Shown here: positions 43,962-54,009 of the stretch, piece after piece
Numbering within the stretch: the stretch's first letter is position 1
How the letters are laid out: each line of letters starts with the position of its first letter
Origin: Azorinus chamasolen
Lineage: Eukaryota; Mollusca; Bivalvia; Cardiida; Solecurtidae
DNA length: 64,000 nt
Direction of reading: 5' to 3'
Assembly (NCBI GenBank): GCA_963576725.1
Contig: OY755238.1
Span: forward strand, 25,035,834-25,099,833
Program-made: the position numbers and the translations under genes
The notes under the pieces: generated by a model
Database searches by the model: none
What the model was told of the DNA's origin: nothing
The model's input: the letters and a program-made list of their open reading frames with translations, nothing else

Positions 43962-44143
43962 TTAACCCTTTATTCTATAAAAATGCCTGGAAGCAGAGTA
44001 GACCCAGATCAGTCAACTTCTTTAGGAAGCTTATGTAATAATAAAGATCTGATTCTACAGTTTCTATTCTTATAAAACAATTTCCTTGTTCATAGTGCCT
44101 TCATAAAAAATCATTTTACTCAATGAATTAATATTCATAAAAG
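43962..44143. repeat. pbA, reverse, second core arm deleted
   Basis: TTAACCCTTTATTCTATAAA, core CCCAGATCAGTCAAC, then TAATAAAGATCTGATTCTAC and TGAATTAATATTCATAAAAG. Confidence 0.65.
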
Positions 44144-44619
44144 GAATGATCATATTAATATTACATGTAATTAGATTAATTTCTAAAATATTAATGGCAT
44201 ATTAACAAAGCATTTTGCCAAAGCAGAAACTGTACAATAAGATCTATATTATTTCATAAGCAAACAGAGAAGACCCTGATCAGACAGCTCCAATAGAAGC
44301 TGTCTGATCTTTAACCCTTCTCTTGCTGAATTTTAAAATACATTTCCCCTTCTTTACCGATGCCCTGTTGTATAATTACATATATCTTCACTGTGTACAA
44401 GTATTTCGCTGTGCAATCACTGCTGTGGAGTGCACTGGTTGCACAATCAACTTGTAAATAGTGCAGACCCTGATGAGACAGCTCCTGCAGGAGCTGTCTC
44501 ATCTGGGTCTTCACTATTTACAGGTAGGTATATTGACGCGAATAGCAAGCGAAGGGTTAAGGTCTACTCTGTTTGCAAAGGCACAGAAAGTTCAGGCCTA
44601 TTTATGGAGTAAAGGTTAA
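44144..44619. mobile_element. pbA hosting a pbE inside its hairpin
   Basis: TTTTGCCAAAGCAGAAACTG and core CCCTGATCAGACAGCTCC to CTGTCTGATCT. After the insert, GGTCTACTCTGTTTGCAAAG and AGTAAAGGTTAA. Confidence 0.72.
44311..44560. mobile_element. pbE element, intact, nested
   Basis: TTAACCCTTCTCTTGCTGAA to GCGAATAGCAAGCGAAGGGT plus TTAA. It splits the second core arm of the host pbA. Confidence 0.88.
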
Positions 44620-44675
44620 CCTCCATACATTTATGATGTAGTTAATTTTGGCATGAATATCTGTGAATTAAAGGG

Positions 44676-44928
44676 TTAACCTTTACCTCATGAATATTCA
44701 TGTATTGAAATAATGACATCATGAATATTTATAACCTGTAGATGAACCCTCTTAAGAGCATAATTATGAACACAGGGATTTTTTGGCCATTGCAGATATA
44801 TACTGTAGAATATCATATCTATATGATTCCTTAATTAAGCAAACAGTGTACCTACAAGAGCTGTATCATCTGGGTCTATTCTGTTTGTAAAAGTTTTCAA
44901 AAATCATCTTTATCAGATGAAGAGTTCA
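44676..44928. mobile_element. pbA, core decayed
   Basis: TTAACCTTTACCTCATGAAT and ATGACATCATGAATATTTAT. First core arm lost; CATCTGGGTCTATTCTGTTT kept. Confidence 0.72.
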
Positions 44929-45133
44929 TGTAAAAGATATCAACAGTCTAACAAACACTATTAAATTTAAGTTCCATAAAGATTGATGTTGTCTTTTCAG
45001 TTTTATGAGCATTTTTGAAAATAAATTCAAATTTCATATAAGAACATACACTATTTACACTTAATATGCTAACAACCAATTTCCTCTCAAGCAGCAATGT
45101 TGAATAAGCCAATTTGGCACCAGTTGGATCAAT

Positions 45134-45366
45134 TTAACCCCTTTCTCCATGAATATGTATGCAAGAAAAAATTACATTGATCATGAATATTAATGAGATT
45201 AATGTTTATAATGGCAAATGGACACCTAAATTATTGGCCACAGTAGTAACTGTATAATCATATATATTTCATAGGCCAAAACAGGAGCCTACAGCTAGAG
45301 CTGTCTGATCTGGGTCTGATCTGTTTACAAAGGTTTGAAAAGGTATTTATATGAAGGAAAGAGTAA
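45134..45366. mobile_element. pbA, first core arm decayed
   Basis: TTAACCCCTTTCTCCATGAA to GAAGGAAAGAGTAA. AATTATTGGCCACAGTAGTA and CTGTCTGATCTGGGTCTGAT. Confidence 0.75.
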
Positions 45367-45494
45367 ATTAAACAAAAAGTTGTATCAATATTTGTCACTG
45401 AAGAAAATGATTTTGATGAGCTGATCCTGATCTAACAGCTTCCTCGGCAGCCCCAGTTGATCTGGGTCTACATTCTGTTTCTGTAATTTAAAGG

Positions 45495-47079
45495 GTAACC
45501 CTTTTCTCTACAGATATTTCTTAATGCCTCTGCAAACAGAGTAGATCCAGATCAGATGGATGCCTCAGAAGCTGCATGATCAGAGTCTGCTCTCACTACT
45601 GCAAGTCATTGCCATTAAATTAAAATTAAAAAAATTAGCAAGATTTTTATCTAGTTTTAATGGTACGCCATTAAAAAATGACCCATTAATAGGTAAACCT
45701 TTGAAGGAAATTTAATGGTCCCTATTTTAATGGCAACCTTAAAAATCCCTGAAAAAACCTATTAACACCATCCTCTTAAGTCTTTTAAAATAATGATGTA
45801 ATGGCAATTAAAATTATAATTGAAATGACCATTAAAAGTTTTAATGGGTACAAATACCCATTAAAATCTGAGCGCATTTTAATGGCATGTTAAAATAGTC
45901 ATTTGAAATCAGCTCGATTTCTGTAGACTGTGTTCTTTTATCAGACACTTGATACTCCACAAGAAACATTTATTGATCATAAATAAATGTATGCCAGACT
46001 TCTCCAAACAGAAAGTAGATCTGTACACATACAGGATGGAGCTGGCATATCAAGAACAATGTTAAAAAAGCATTAGCCAACTACTTATGGTAGAACACAA
46101 AATAACATAGAGATGGCTTTGAATAATTATGTCCATATTAAACTAAGATTTTGAAAAATAATGATTTAAGTTTTCACTGTACTTTAAAATATACATATTT
46201 TATTTATATATTGGTGATTAATTTGCTATATTCCCCATTACAATTTATTCGTTATAAAAATCTGTTCTTTTTACAAATAAAGGGAGATAATTATAACGGT
46301 AATTATAAACCAATGATAAACAGACGATTTTGCTCTTGAAAAAGGGAGAAATGGTCTATTTATCACATAAACTAGTTCAAAGCTACAGCTTTTGAAGTTT
46401 CTTTTGTCCAAGTCATCTTCAATTTGATTTTTTTAATTATTAGTTTAATGGGCATTAGTAATATGAAGGCCATTGAATAATCATTGTGCAAGAAAGTATT
46501 GACATTTTTGTATATTAAATAACAAGAATCATAACTTAAAAAAAAGTTTTTCTTTACCATGGCCATTAAAGAATGTTTGAAACAGTTAATGGGCATGGAT
46601 ACAAGTAGCTTGGATATTCATGGCCATTAAAGACAGTTTGGATGCAATTAATGGGCATTAATAAACAGGCTAAAAATATTTGAACAGGATTGCATGTTTT
46701 TTTCATTGCCATTAATTTTATAATAATATGTTTTTCATTTTTAATGCCTTTTCCAGGTATTATTAATGGCCATGAAAATGATATTTCATTATGTTTTAAG
46801 GGGTTATCCCATTAATGTTTCAAACCCTGTTAAAATCATCAGGAATTATATTGGGGGAAATAATGGGTGAATTAATTGATTTTACAAGTTTAATGTACAT
46901 TTAATGGTATAGTAACTATATTTTAATGGCCTATGTATGCAGTAGTGTCTGTTTATTACAGCATTATATAGGCCACACATTCTTGTGTTCATGTGTCATT
47001 ATAAAAAACTAATTCAGTTAATATTCATGGCGTCATTATTTGTTACATACATATTCATGAAGGAATTTTTAGGGTTTAA
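45495..47079. mobile_element. pbA, reverse, host of the CACTA element
   Basis: GTAACCCTTTTCTCTACAGA and core CCAGATCAGATGGATGCC to GAGTCTGCTCT. After the insert, TCTGTTTATTACAGCATTAT and CATGGCGTCATTATTTGTTA to TTAA. Confidence 0.75.
45594..46947. mobile_element. CACTA-type non-autonomous element, 1354 bp
   Basis: Left end CACTACTGCAAGTCATTGCC, right end GGCCTATGTATGCAGTAGTG. The 3-bp flank TCT is duplicated (45591-45593 and 46948-46950). CACTA ends with a 3-bp duplication are the hallmark of the CACTA/EnSpm superfamily. The interior is very AT-rich and packed with CCATTAA / TTAATGG motifs in both orientations, as expected for subterminal transposase sites. No transposase frame is left; the small ORFs inside look like noise. 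Confidence 0.82.
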
Positions 47080-47311
47080 AGAAATCATTAACTACAATGC
47101 ACTAAAGTTGTGTGCCATATGTAAGAAACTATGATATCTTAGAGAAATATACCTGCTACATAAGACTTTCAAATCTGGCAAACAGGTAATTCCTGGTTGA
47201 GCACTATTTGCATAATTCCAGAAAAATTCCAAACTGCCCAACACTGTAAGTACATGTACCATTAAAATCATGGGTAGACCAAAAGAAGGATCAACATCAA
47301 ATAATCTGCCC

Positions 47312-47516
47312 TTTACCATTCCCTCATACGCCTCTGTAAAGTCACTTTTTGAAACCATTGTGATAAATAGAGCATTTACTCCAAAAAATATCTAAAATTA
47401 ATGGTTTCAGAATTACAGAGTTCTAAAACATTCATTTTCTCTATTAAATGTAACCTTTTTGGTAGATTTATTCAAAGAGGTTGGATCTAAAAATAGCCGA
47501 TGAGGAAATGGGTTAA
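47312..47516. mobile_element. pbC, one stem arm lost
   Basis: TTTACCATTCCCTCATACGC to CGATGAGGAAATGGGTTAA. After GAGCATTTACTCC the partner arm is replaced by AAAAAATATCTAAAATTA. Confidence 0.75.
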
Positions 47517-47594
47517 CAAGCCTATCAGAATGAAAAAATGTCACTGAGTTTTGCATTCTATGGATGAGTTTTAAATCAAAATAAACTGAATAAT

Positions 47595-47893
47595 GTAGAA
47601 ACTCTATGTAGTGACCATTTAATGAATAAATGCAGCTGTCTTTAAAAGCAGATGGTTGCTTAATTCATCCTGCATTAAGCTACCACTTGTCATAGTTATT
47701 TACTCTATAGACACCTCATAGAGGAGCTTTCTGCATTGCTTCAGTCTGCATTAAACAACCACCTGTATTTTGGTAAACCTATTTCTTTATTTAATAATAA
47801 CAATTTTATTACATAGGGTTTCGCTTGTTTTATTGACCATGAAGTTTCCTCTTTTTTTTTTAAAATGCGGGCGTTCATAAGGGAAAATACGGT
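47595..47893. repeat. pogM and X remnants
   Basis: GCAGATGGTTGCTTAATTCA and TGCATTAAGCTACCACTTGT from pogM. CATTAAACAACCACCTGTAT and GGGCGTTCATAAGGGAAAAT from X. Confidence 0.45.
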
Positions 47894-48220
47894 AAGTACA
47901 GTATTATTACCAAAAACCGAAGAGAATACATGTATAAGCAACAGAGCAGACCCTGACCTGACAGTTTCTAAAGGAGCAAAGTCATAGAAACCTATCAACG
48001 GGTAACAGGTAAATTGCCACTCTAAATGAGTCAAGATTCCATCTGAAGTTTATTTATACCACCTTGTTGATGAATAATACACAAGATATGTATAACACCC
48101 ATTTATTAATTATAATGTACTTTGATTCCAGTTAATGATATGAAGTTGTCATTGTTCAGTGTTGAACTAATTTATTCGGCAACAATAGTATCTGATCTTA
48201 TCCTTCTATAATACAGGTTT

Positions 48221-48450
48221 AACTCTTTCAACAGCTGGCCGACTTTGTGTTAACATTTGCAAACTGTTTGAATCCAGGAGAGATGCCGAGTATACATGTA
48301 TCTTGTTTTTATCAGGATCAGAATTATTTGACACTCTTGCCATTTTATTTTAAAACAAATATTGAAGAAAACTGCATTTATAGAATTTGAGCAGACATCA
48401 TTTTTTGTCAAATTGAAACTGCATCAGTGGACATTATAAGGGTAAAAATA
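48221..48450. repeat. pbD, decayed
   Basis: TTAACTCTTTCAACAGCTGG, core AACTGTTTGAATCCAGGAGA and TATCAGGATCAGAATTATTT. Confidence 0.55.
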
Positions 48451-48756
48451 TACTACAATATCGACAACAAAGTGCAACCTCATTGTATGTGGCATTAGTC
48501 TATTTTAAAACTCTTAGGATACACCAGTAGGGAGCAGTCAGTATTTCATTCAATACTAATGGAATAGAATGGGGAATGAAACAAGGGAGAATACTCCAAC
48601 AGTCTTAGGACAGTATATACAGTGTATTGATAAACTTTAGCGCTAAACAACTATTTTTGCCATATGTTCTTCAAAACATTTATGATACGTACAGTGAGTT
48701 ACCAGCTTCCTCATCTGGATTAAATATATCATAAATTCACCAGCAGAGTGAGAAGA

Positions 48757-48965
48757 TTATCCCTTTCCTCCATAAATACGCCTTTCTACGCCTCTGTAAT
48801 ATAGTCACTTCTTGAAACCATTGTATGTGGTGCAAATGCTCTATTTATCAAAATAGTTTCAATACCACACAATTCTAACATTTTCCTTTTCTCTAGTAAA
48901 TGCTTGTTTTCGGTAGATTTATTCAGAGATTGAGTCTGATAGTAGCCTATGAGGGAATGGGTTAA
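48757..48965. mobile_element. pbC, stem shortened
   Basis: ATTATCCCTTTCCTCCATAA to TATGAGGGAATGGGTTAA. One arm reduced to GGTGCAAATGCTCTATTTAT. Confidence 0.78.
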
Positions 48966-49064
48966 TGGTGCATATAATCTGATAATTAACTGAGAGATAT
49001 TTAGATATAAAGATACATGTATATGTAATGTCTCTCCTTGTAACAGAAGCCTATGTACTGCCTT

Positions 49065-49459
49065 TAACCTTTTACTCCTTGAATATTTATGAATTCTGAT
49101 TGATATCTGCTTGATATCTGCTGTTTGCTTTTGGAATTACAGTAAAATCTCGATTATTCGAATTGTTCGTATAGAAGAATTTAAACCCTTCTAGGCAGGT
49201 GGCTGCTTAATGCATGGTTAAAGTCATACAGAAAGCTCCTTGAGGAGCTTTCTGTATGACTTTCACCCTGCATTAAGCTGCCACCTGTCTTAAAGTGACT
49301 GATACTAATTCGCATTTCAGTGTTCAAATAATCGAGATTTTACTGTATATAGATCTGACTGTACAGCTTTTGCTATACCCAAAGATTCCTGCTTATTAAA
49401 AGACATCCAATTAATATTCAAGATATCATTACCTCTAACATCAGTACTCATGAAGTTAA
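49065..49459. mobile_element. pbA, reverse, hosting a pogM
   Basis: TTAACCTTTTACTCCTTGAA, ATCTGCTGTTTGCTTTTGGA before the insert, ATAGATCTGACTGTACAGCT after it, end TACTCATGAAGTTAA. Confidence 0.68.
49140..49345. mobile_element. pogM nested in pbA
   Basis: CAGTAAAATCTCGATTATTC to AATAATCGAGATTTTACTG, flanked by TA. Stem AGAAAGCTCCTTGAGGAGCT. Confidence 0.88.
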
Positions 49460-49462
49460 AAG

Positions 49463-49555
49463 ATAAGCAAACAGAGCAGATCATGATCTGACAGAATCTA
49501 CAGGAGCTGTCTAATCTGAGTCTACTCTGTTTGTAAAACCATTAAAAAGTGCCTC
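49463..49555. repeat. pbA core fragment
   Basis: AAGCAAACAGAGCAGATCAT and TCTAATCTGAGTCTACTCTG arms with the short side only. Confidence 0.6.
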
Positions 49556-49639
49556 AAAGATGTAATTTTTAGTCTCATGCAGTTAGACATTCAGTCCAAA
49601 CCATACATCAATACCTTGTATTCTGCAGTGGAAGTGGTC

Positions 49640-49869
49640 ATATAGACACATTTCATACCTTTGCAAACCGTTGACTGAGCAGATCCAGAACAGCTGTTTC
49701 CTATAGGAGCCTTCTGATCTGGGTCTTCTCTGTTTGTTTATGAAAATACATGTATCACAGATCTGACTACAGTTTTTACCAATACCAAGGCATTCTGTGT
49801 AAATACGCCATTATAAAATTTAAGTTAATGAATATTTATGATGTCATTATTTCTTACATGAAGGGTTAA
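49640..49869. mobile_element. pbA, reverse, left end lost
   Basis: CATACCTTTGCAAACCGTTG, core TCCAGAACAGCTGTTTCC, TGTCATTATTTCTTACATGA, then AAGGGTTAA. Confidence 0.7.
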
Positions 49870-49959
49870 CTCTATTGATTTGCACCTAATTCAGTTACAT
49901 TTAATGACAATTATACAGACACATCCCAATAGCTTGTTGCACACTGGGTGGCCAAATTT

Positions 49960-50158
49960 GAGGTAACCTATAGACAGTTTGGGTAACCTGAATGAGAAAC
50001 TCGGAGTTACCTTAAATGTCTCAGGATCCAAACTGTTTGACAATTAATCTGAACCTGGTTTTTGAAACAAAAAGAAAGAACAGAGAATTGTACTTTTAGA
50101 ATTGATGCAAATAACAAGTTTTTTGCAGAGGAAGATTGCTTGGTGTTGAAAGAGTTAA
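49960..50158. repeat. pbD, partial
   Basis: ATAGACAGTTTGGGTAACCT, CTCAGGATCCAAACTGTTTG, end GTTGAAAGAGTTAA. Confidence 0.6.
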
Positions 50159-50269
50159 ATTTTCTTCTCTAGAAGACAGGAAATCAATTAGCCTTTAGCA
50201 TGCTGTGGCATTCCCTCCTTAGAAAACAGGCTGTATCTGAGCTAAAGATAAAAGTGTGTATCCAAATGC

Positions 50270-50385
50270 TTAAATCGTCATTTCTTCACCAAACACTATA
50301 CTATGACCACTCTTTCAAATCGTCTCGAAGAGACGATTCTAAAGAGTGGTCACAGTATGGGGTTTTGTGAAGAAATAAAGGAGCT
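50270..50385. mobile_element. FB-1 fold-back element, best copy
   Basis: CATTTCTTCACCAAACACTA to GGGGTTTTGTGAAGAAAT. Stem centre AATCGTCTCGAAGAGACGAT, arms about 50 bp. Confidence 0.85.
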
Positions 50386-50866
50386 ATTCTTGAAAGTCTG
50401 TATAAACTATAAAGGTTAGTTATGTGACACATCATCAGTAACCATACTGTTTGACTTTCACATTATATTTCTGTGAGGTAAAAGTATTGCTGTCTAGCCA
50501 GTCCTTCATAATGAACTAACGAAGATGAATCAATGTTGCACAGCTATCAATTACTTTAGCCTAGACGAGGGAGACCTATTAAATATTTATTGCTTGACAA
50601 TACCTTGTATATGCAATTCCTTTCTAATGACCTTGTTCACGTAAGTATAACCCTAGCTACCCGAAGTATTTGGACATCCAACAGAGGTCCAGATAAGATG
50701 GTGGACGCATTCTAAATAACGTTTGCCAGCAGTTTGGATCCAAATAAAGGTCTGAATACTTTGGCTGTTTTATCATGATACATACTGTCTGACACTCAGT
50801 TTATATTTAGAAACCAATGGAATTAATTGACAGATGAGAACTGCTGAGAATAGTTCACTCAGTCTG
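50386..50866. other. A pbD remnant, otherwise nothing
   Basis: GCCAGCAGTTTGGATCCAAA and TCATGATACATACTGTCTGA (50725-50790) are decayed pbD arms. Confidence 0.35.
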
Positions 50867-51343
50867 TTAACCCTTTATTTCATGAATATTCATGTAAGGG
50901 GAAAATGACATCATGAATAGTAATTAGATTAATTGTTATAATAGCACATGGACACAGAAAGTTTTGGCCATGTCAGAAACTGTAGAATCATACATTTATC
51001 TATATTATATCAATTATCAACCCTTAATCCCTCATATAAACGTGTTTTCAAGCATTTGCAAAAACAGTAGACCCAGATCAGACGGCTCCTAGAGGAGCCG
51101 TCTGATCAGGGTCTGCTCTGTTTGCAGATGGAATTTGATATATCTGTTTCTTTACTTTCTAAAATGGCTACAATGTTCCACCTTCCATATTTCCTTATAA
51201 CTACTTTGTTCATGAATATTCAATAGGTATGGGGATTTGAAGACATAGAACAGGGAAAGGGTTAAGCAAACAGGGGCTGTCTGAACTGGGTCTACTCTGT
51301 TTGCAAAGGGATAGAAAGGCGTATTTATGGAGTATATGGTTGA
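50867..51343. mobile_element. pbA hosting a pbB
   Basis: TTAACCCTTTATTTCATGAA and TTTTGGCCATGTCAGAAACT. After the insert, GCAAACAGGGGCTGTCTGAA and GGCGTATTTATGGAGTATAT. Confidence 0.75.
51017..51265. mobile_element. pbB nested in pbA, near-perfect hairpin
   Basis: TCAACCCTTAATCCCTCATA to ACAGGGAAAGGGTTAA. Core centred on GGCTCCTAGAGGAGCC. Confidence 0.86.
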
Positions 51344-51540
51344 TATGAAGATTTTGATCTTAGGTCTGCACATTTTGTTGACGTTTATCTGTCAAAATTC
51401 TTAGGGTAATTCTAGCAGGGTAAATGAATTAGGCTTACATAACCCTTTACTCCATAAATACGCCTTTGCAAACAGACTTTCATTTGGATCCACACTGCTG
51501 GCAATATTATTTAGAATGTGTCCACTGCTACAGACCAAAA

Positions 51541-51782
51541 ATATAAATATAAACCCTTACAATGCGCATTTTCAAATGGACTATTCCAAATCTCAACAAT
51601 ATAAATATAAACCCTTACAATGCACATTTTCAAATGGACTATTCCAAATTCAAACAGGTTAAGCTTACAGTGAATATTTCAGGATTTTTCTGAAGAAAAG
51701 TTTAATATGACAAACAGTGCAGACCCTGATGAGGAGTGTACACTGTTTGCAAAGGAAATCATTGACTTGTTTCCCACATTAA
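51541..51782. mobile_element. pbF element with its left end duplicated
   Basis: AAACCCTTACAATGCGCATT and, 58 bp later, AAACCCTTACAATGCACATT. Both continue TTCAAATGGACTATTCCAAA. One core and one right end (TTTCCCACATTAA) follow. Confidence 0.75.
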
Positions 51783-51911
51783 CCCTTTAATGCCTGCTAA
51801 TTTGAAAACAGCTTGGATCCAGATGCTTCTGATCAGGATCCAATCTGTTTGACACTTGGTCAATTACTAAGTTTCTCAAAAGTTTGAATGAATCATAAGT
51901 AAGTGAAAATT

Positions 51912-51972
51912 ATTACAGATTGTAATTTAATCCATTCCCATTATTACAGATTGTAATTTAACCCATTCCTTC
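51912..51972 (+). repeat. 31-bp duplication across a pbC left end
   Basis: ATTACAGATTGTAATTTAAT at 51912 and ATTACAGATTGTAATTTAAC at 51943, each followed by CCATTCC. Confidence 0.8.
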
Positions 51973-52469
51973 ATACTGACGCCTTTTGATGCCTCTGTAA
52001 AAATCACTTTCTGGAACCATTGTAGTAAACAGAGCATTTGCTCCACAAGAGAAAATACCCTATTTATCAGAGGTTTCAACACTGCACAATTCTAAATGTT
52101 ACCTTTCCTCTAGTCAATGCTTCTTTTTGGTAGATGTATCCAAAGAGTTAATTTAGGATCTAACAAGAGAATCGGTAGAACCAATGGATGCTCCCCAACT
52201 GTTGACAAATTTTAAGTATGAAAAATAACAAAGGGCAATAACTCCTAAATCATGCAAAAGAGAGTGATGATTTTTGTGGACTGCACTTCTCCTCATCGAG
52301 ATCAATCTCCCTATGAAGTTCATGTTGATATCTATTACATTTTTTCTGTAATGCTCCGGACAAAATTCCGATGGACAGACGAACAGATGGATGGACAAAG
52401 CGGCGACTATATGCTCCCCCAACACCGTTGTTGGGGAGCATAAAAATAGCCTATGAGGGAATGGGTTAA
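51958..52469. mobile_element. pbC hosting a pearl-like short element
   Basis: TTAACCCATTCCTTCATACT, stem GAGCATTTGCTCCACAAGAG with a decayed partner, AGAGTTAATTTAGGATCTAA before the insert and AATAGCCTATGAGGGAATGG after it. Confidence 0.75.
52164..52442 (+). mobile_element. Pearl-like element, single unit, nested in pbC
   Basis: One unit with AAGGGCAATAACTCC and CTCCCTATGAAGTTCATGTT. Then a GACA/GATG-like run (GGACAGACGAACAGATGGAT) and a terminal hairpin GCTCCCCCAACACCGTTGTT then GGGGAGC. GGATGCTCCCCAACTGTTGA near its start matches the hairpin. Borders set by pbC. Confidence 0.72.
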
Positions 52470-52930
52470 GCAGACACCATTGTCATAGAAGGCAAAGTTA
52501 TCAAATATCGAAAATACACTTAGACTACAGATTTCTTTGTTTGTATTTTCAATGAGTGAAATCAAAAATATATTCCAGCTCTTAGATTACAGTGCTTCAG
52601 AATGCATACGGAATCTATATAAAAGTCTGCAAAATGCATTTGGAGCTAGATCTTTCCCTAAATACCCATAGAATTTGGAGAGGTACACTAAGGCAAATCA
52701 TAGTACTGACCCAGATCAAATGGTTCCTGAAGCTTTTTTTTTATCAGGGGCTACACTATTAATGCTTCAATGCCAGTTTGATCTAAATAAAACCAAAATG
52801 AACTGTTAAGCTTTAAAAACTGATTGAGAGAGAAAACTGGGTGCCGGAATATTTTGGGTATTTAGGTATGATCATTACATACAATTTTCTAATGGCAATT
52901 GAAACCATTCACAGACAAAAGATATCTAAT
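52470..52930. other. No clear feature
   Basis: A decayed core (CCAGATCAAATGGTTCCTGA, TATCAGGGGCTACACTATT) lies near 52710-52760. The rest is single-copy. Confidence 0.3.
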
Positions 52931-52931
52931 A

Positions 52932-53085
52932 ACTTAACCCATAACCCCACAACTATTCATCAAAGACATAATGACATCATGAGTATAATTAGATTAAATT
53001 TTATAATGGCACATGAACATGCATACAGCCTTTTTTGGCCATGACAGAAACTGTAGAATCAGATCTATTATCATTCAATTTATAG
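52932..53085. repeat. pbA, left half
   Basis: TTAACCCATAACCCCACAAC, AATGACATCATGAGTATAAT, TTTTGGCCATGACAGAAACT. It stops before the core. Confidence 0.68.
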
Positions 53086-53222
53086 CTATAAAAGTACAGT
53101 GCACACCAGAACAAGAGCTCGGTAGTTTAAAATAAACTTGAAGAAAAATATACTCGACTTAATGTTACGGGTGAAATTTATGCAGATGACAATTACTTAG
53201 CATGCAAAGAGTTAAAATTGGG

Positions 53223-53438
53223 TTAACTCATTCCCTCAAAGGCTATTTTTAGATCCAACCTCTAGATCTTTGAATAAATCTACCGAAAAGGAGAAAAATT
53301 TACTAGAGAAAAGGAAGATTTTAGAATTGTGTAGTTTTTAAACCATTGTGATAAATAGAGCATTAAATTTGCTCCTATGGTTCAAAAATTGACTTTTACA
53401 CAGGCGTAAAATGGTGTCAATATGTTGGAATGGGTTAA
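53223..53438. mobile_element. pbC, second stem arm deleted
   Basis: TTAACTCATTCCCTCAAAGG to ATGTTGGAATGGGTTAA. It reads TTTGCTCCTATGGTTCAAAA where the partner arm should start. Confidence 0.8.
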
Positions 53439-53569
53439 GTTTGCTTTACAAAAGTAAAACATGATATTAAATACCTACAATCATGTCAGTGCAACAAAGG
53501 TTTTCTCATTGTTATCTTCATCATGCAGCATATTAAAAATGTGAATCCATGCTCTATGTATTTATTAGA

Positions 53570-53819
53570 TTAACCCTTTCCCTCATATAAACGTGTTTTC
53601 ACGCATTTGCAAACAGGGTAGACCCAGATCAGACGGCTCCTAGAGGAGCCGTCTGATCAGGGTCTACTCTGTTTGCTAGTGAAATTTGAAAGATCTGTTT
53701 CTTTTCTTTCTAAAATGGCTACAATGTTCCACCTTCCATATTTCATTATAACTATTTTTTCCATGAATATTCAGCAGGTATTGAAATTTGTAATAAACAT
53801 AGAACAGGGAAAGGGTTAA
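53570..53819. mobile_element. pbB element, reference copy
   Basis: TTAACCCTTTCCCTCATATA to ACAGGGAAAGGGTTAA. Hairpin centred between 53642 and 53643 with one A-A mismatch (53626 with 53659). Confidence 0.9.
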
Positions 53820-53965
53820 TCTTAGTAATGTTGGATCAATTGTAGCCACTGCACTTATAATTATGCCAAATAGTGCAGACCTGTATGAGACAGCTGTCTC
53901 TGATTATATGGGTCTACATTATTTGCAAATTAATAATTGTACACTAATAGCATGAGAAGGGTTAA
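53816..53965. repeat. pbE/pbF-like element, decayed
   Basis: Shares the TTAA of the previous pbB. AAATAGTGCAGACCTGTATG and TATGGGTCTACATTATTTGC, end AGCATGAGAAGGGTTAA. Confidence 0.55.
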
Positions 53966-54009
53966 ATATTATTTTCTCTAGTTAAGGGGCGGACCTTTAA
54001 TCATTAGGA

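Noticed and set aside
46151..46596. Small ORFs inside the CACTA element as transposase remains
   Set aside because: Short, AT-driven, without catalytic-type motifs; the element looks non-autonomous.
47092..47358. 88-codon minus-strand ORF as an exon
   Set aside because: It starts inside a pbC and has no matching phase or splice sites with the gene model.
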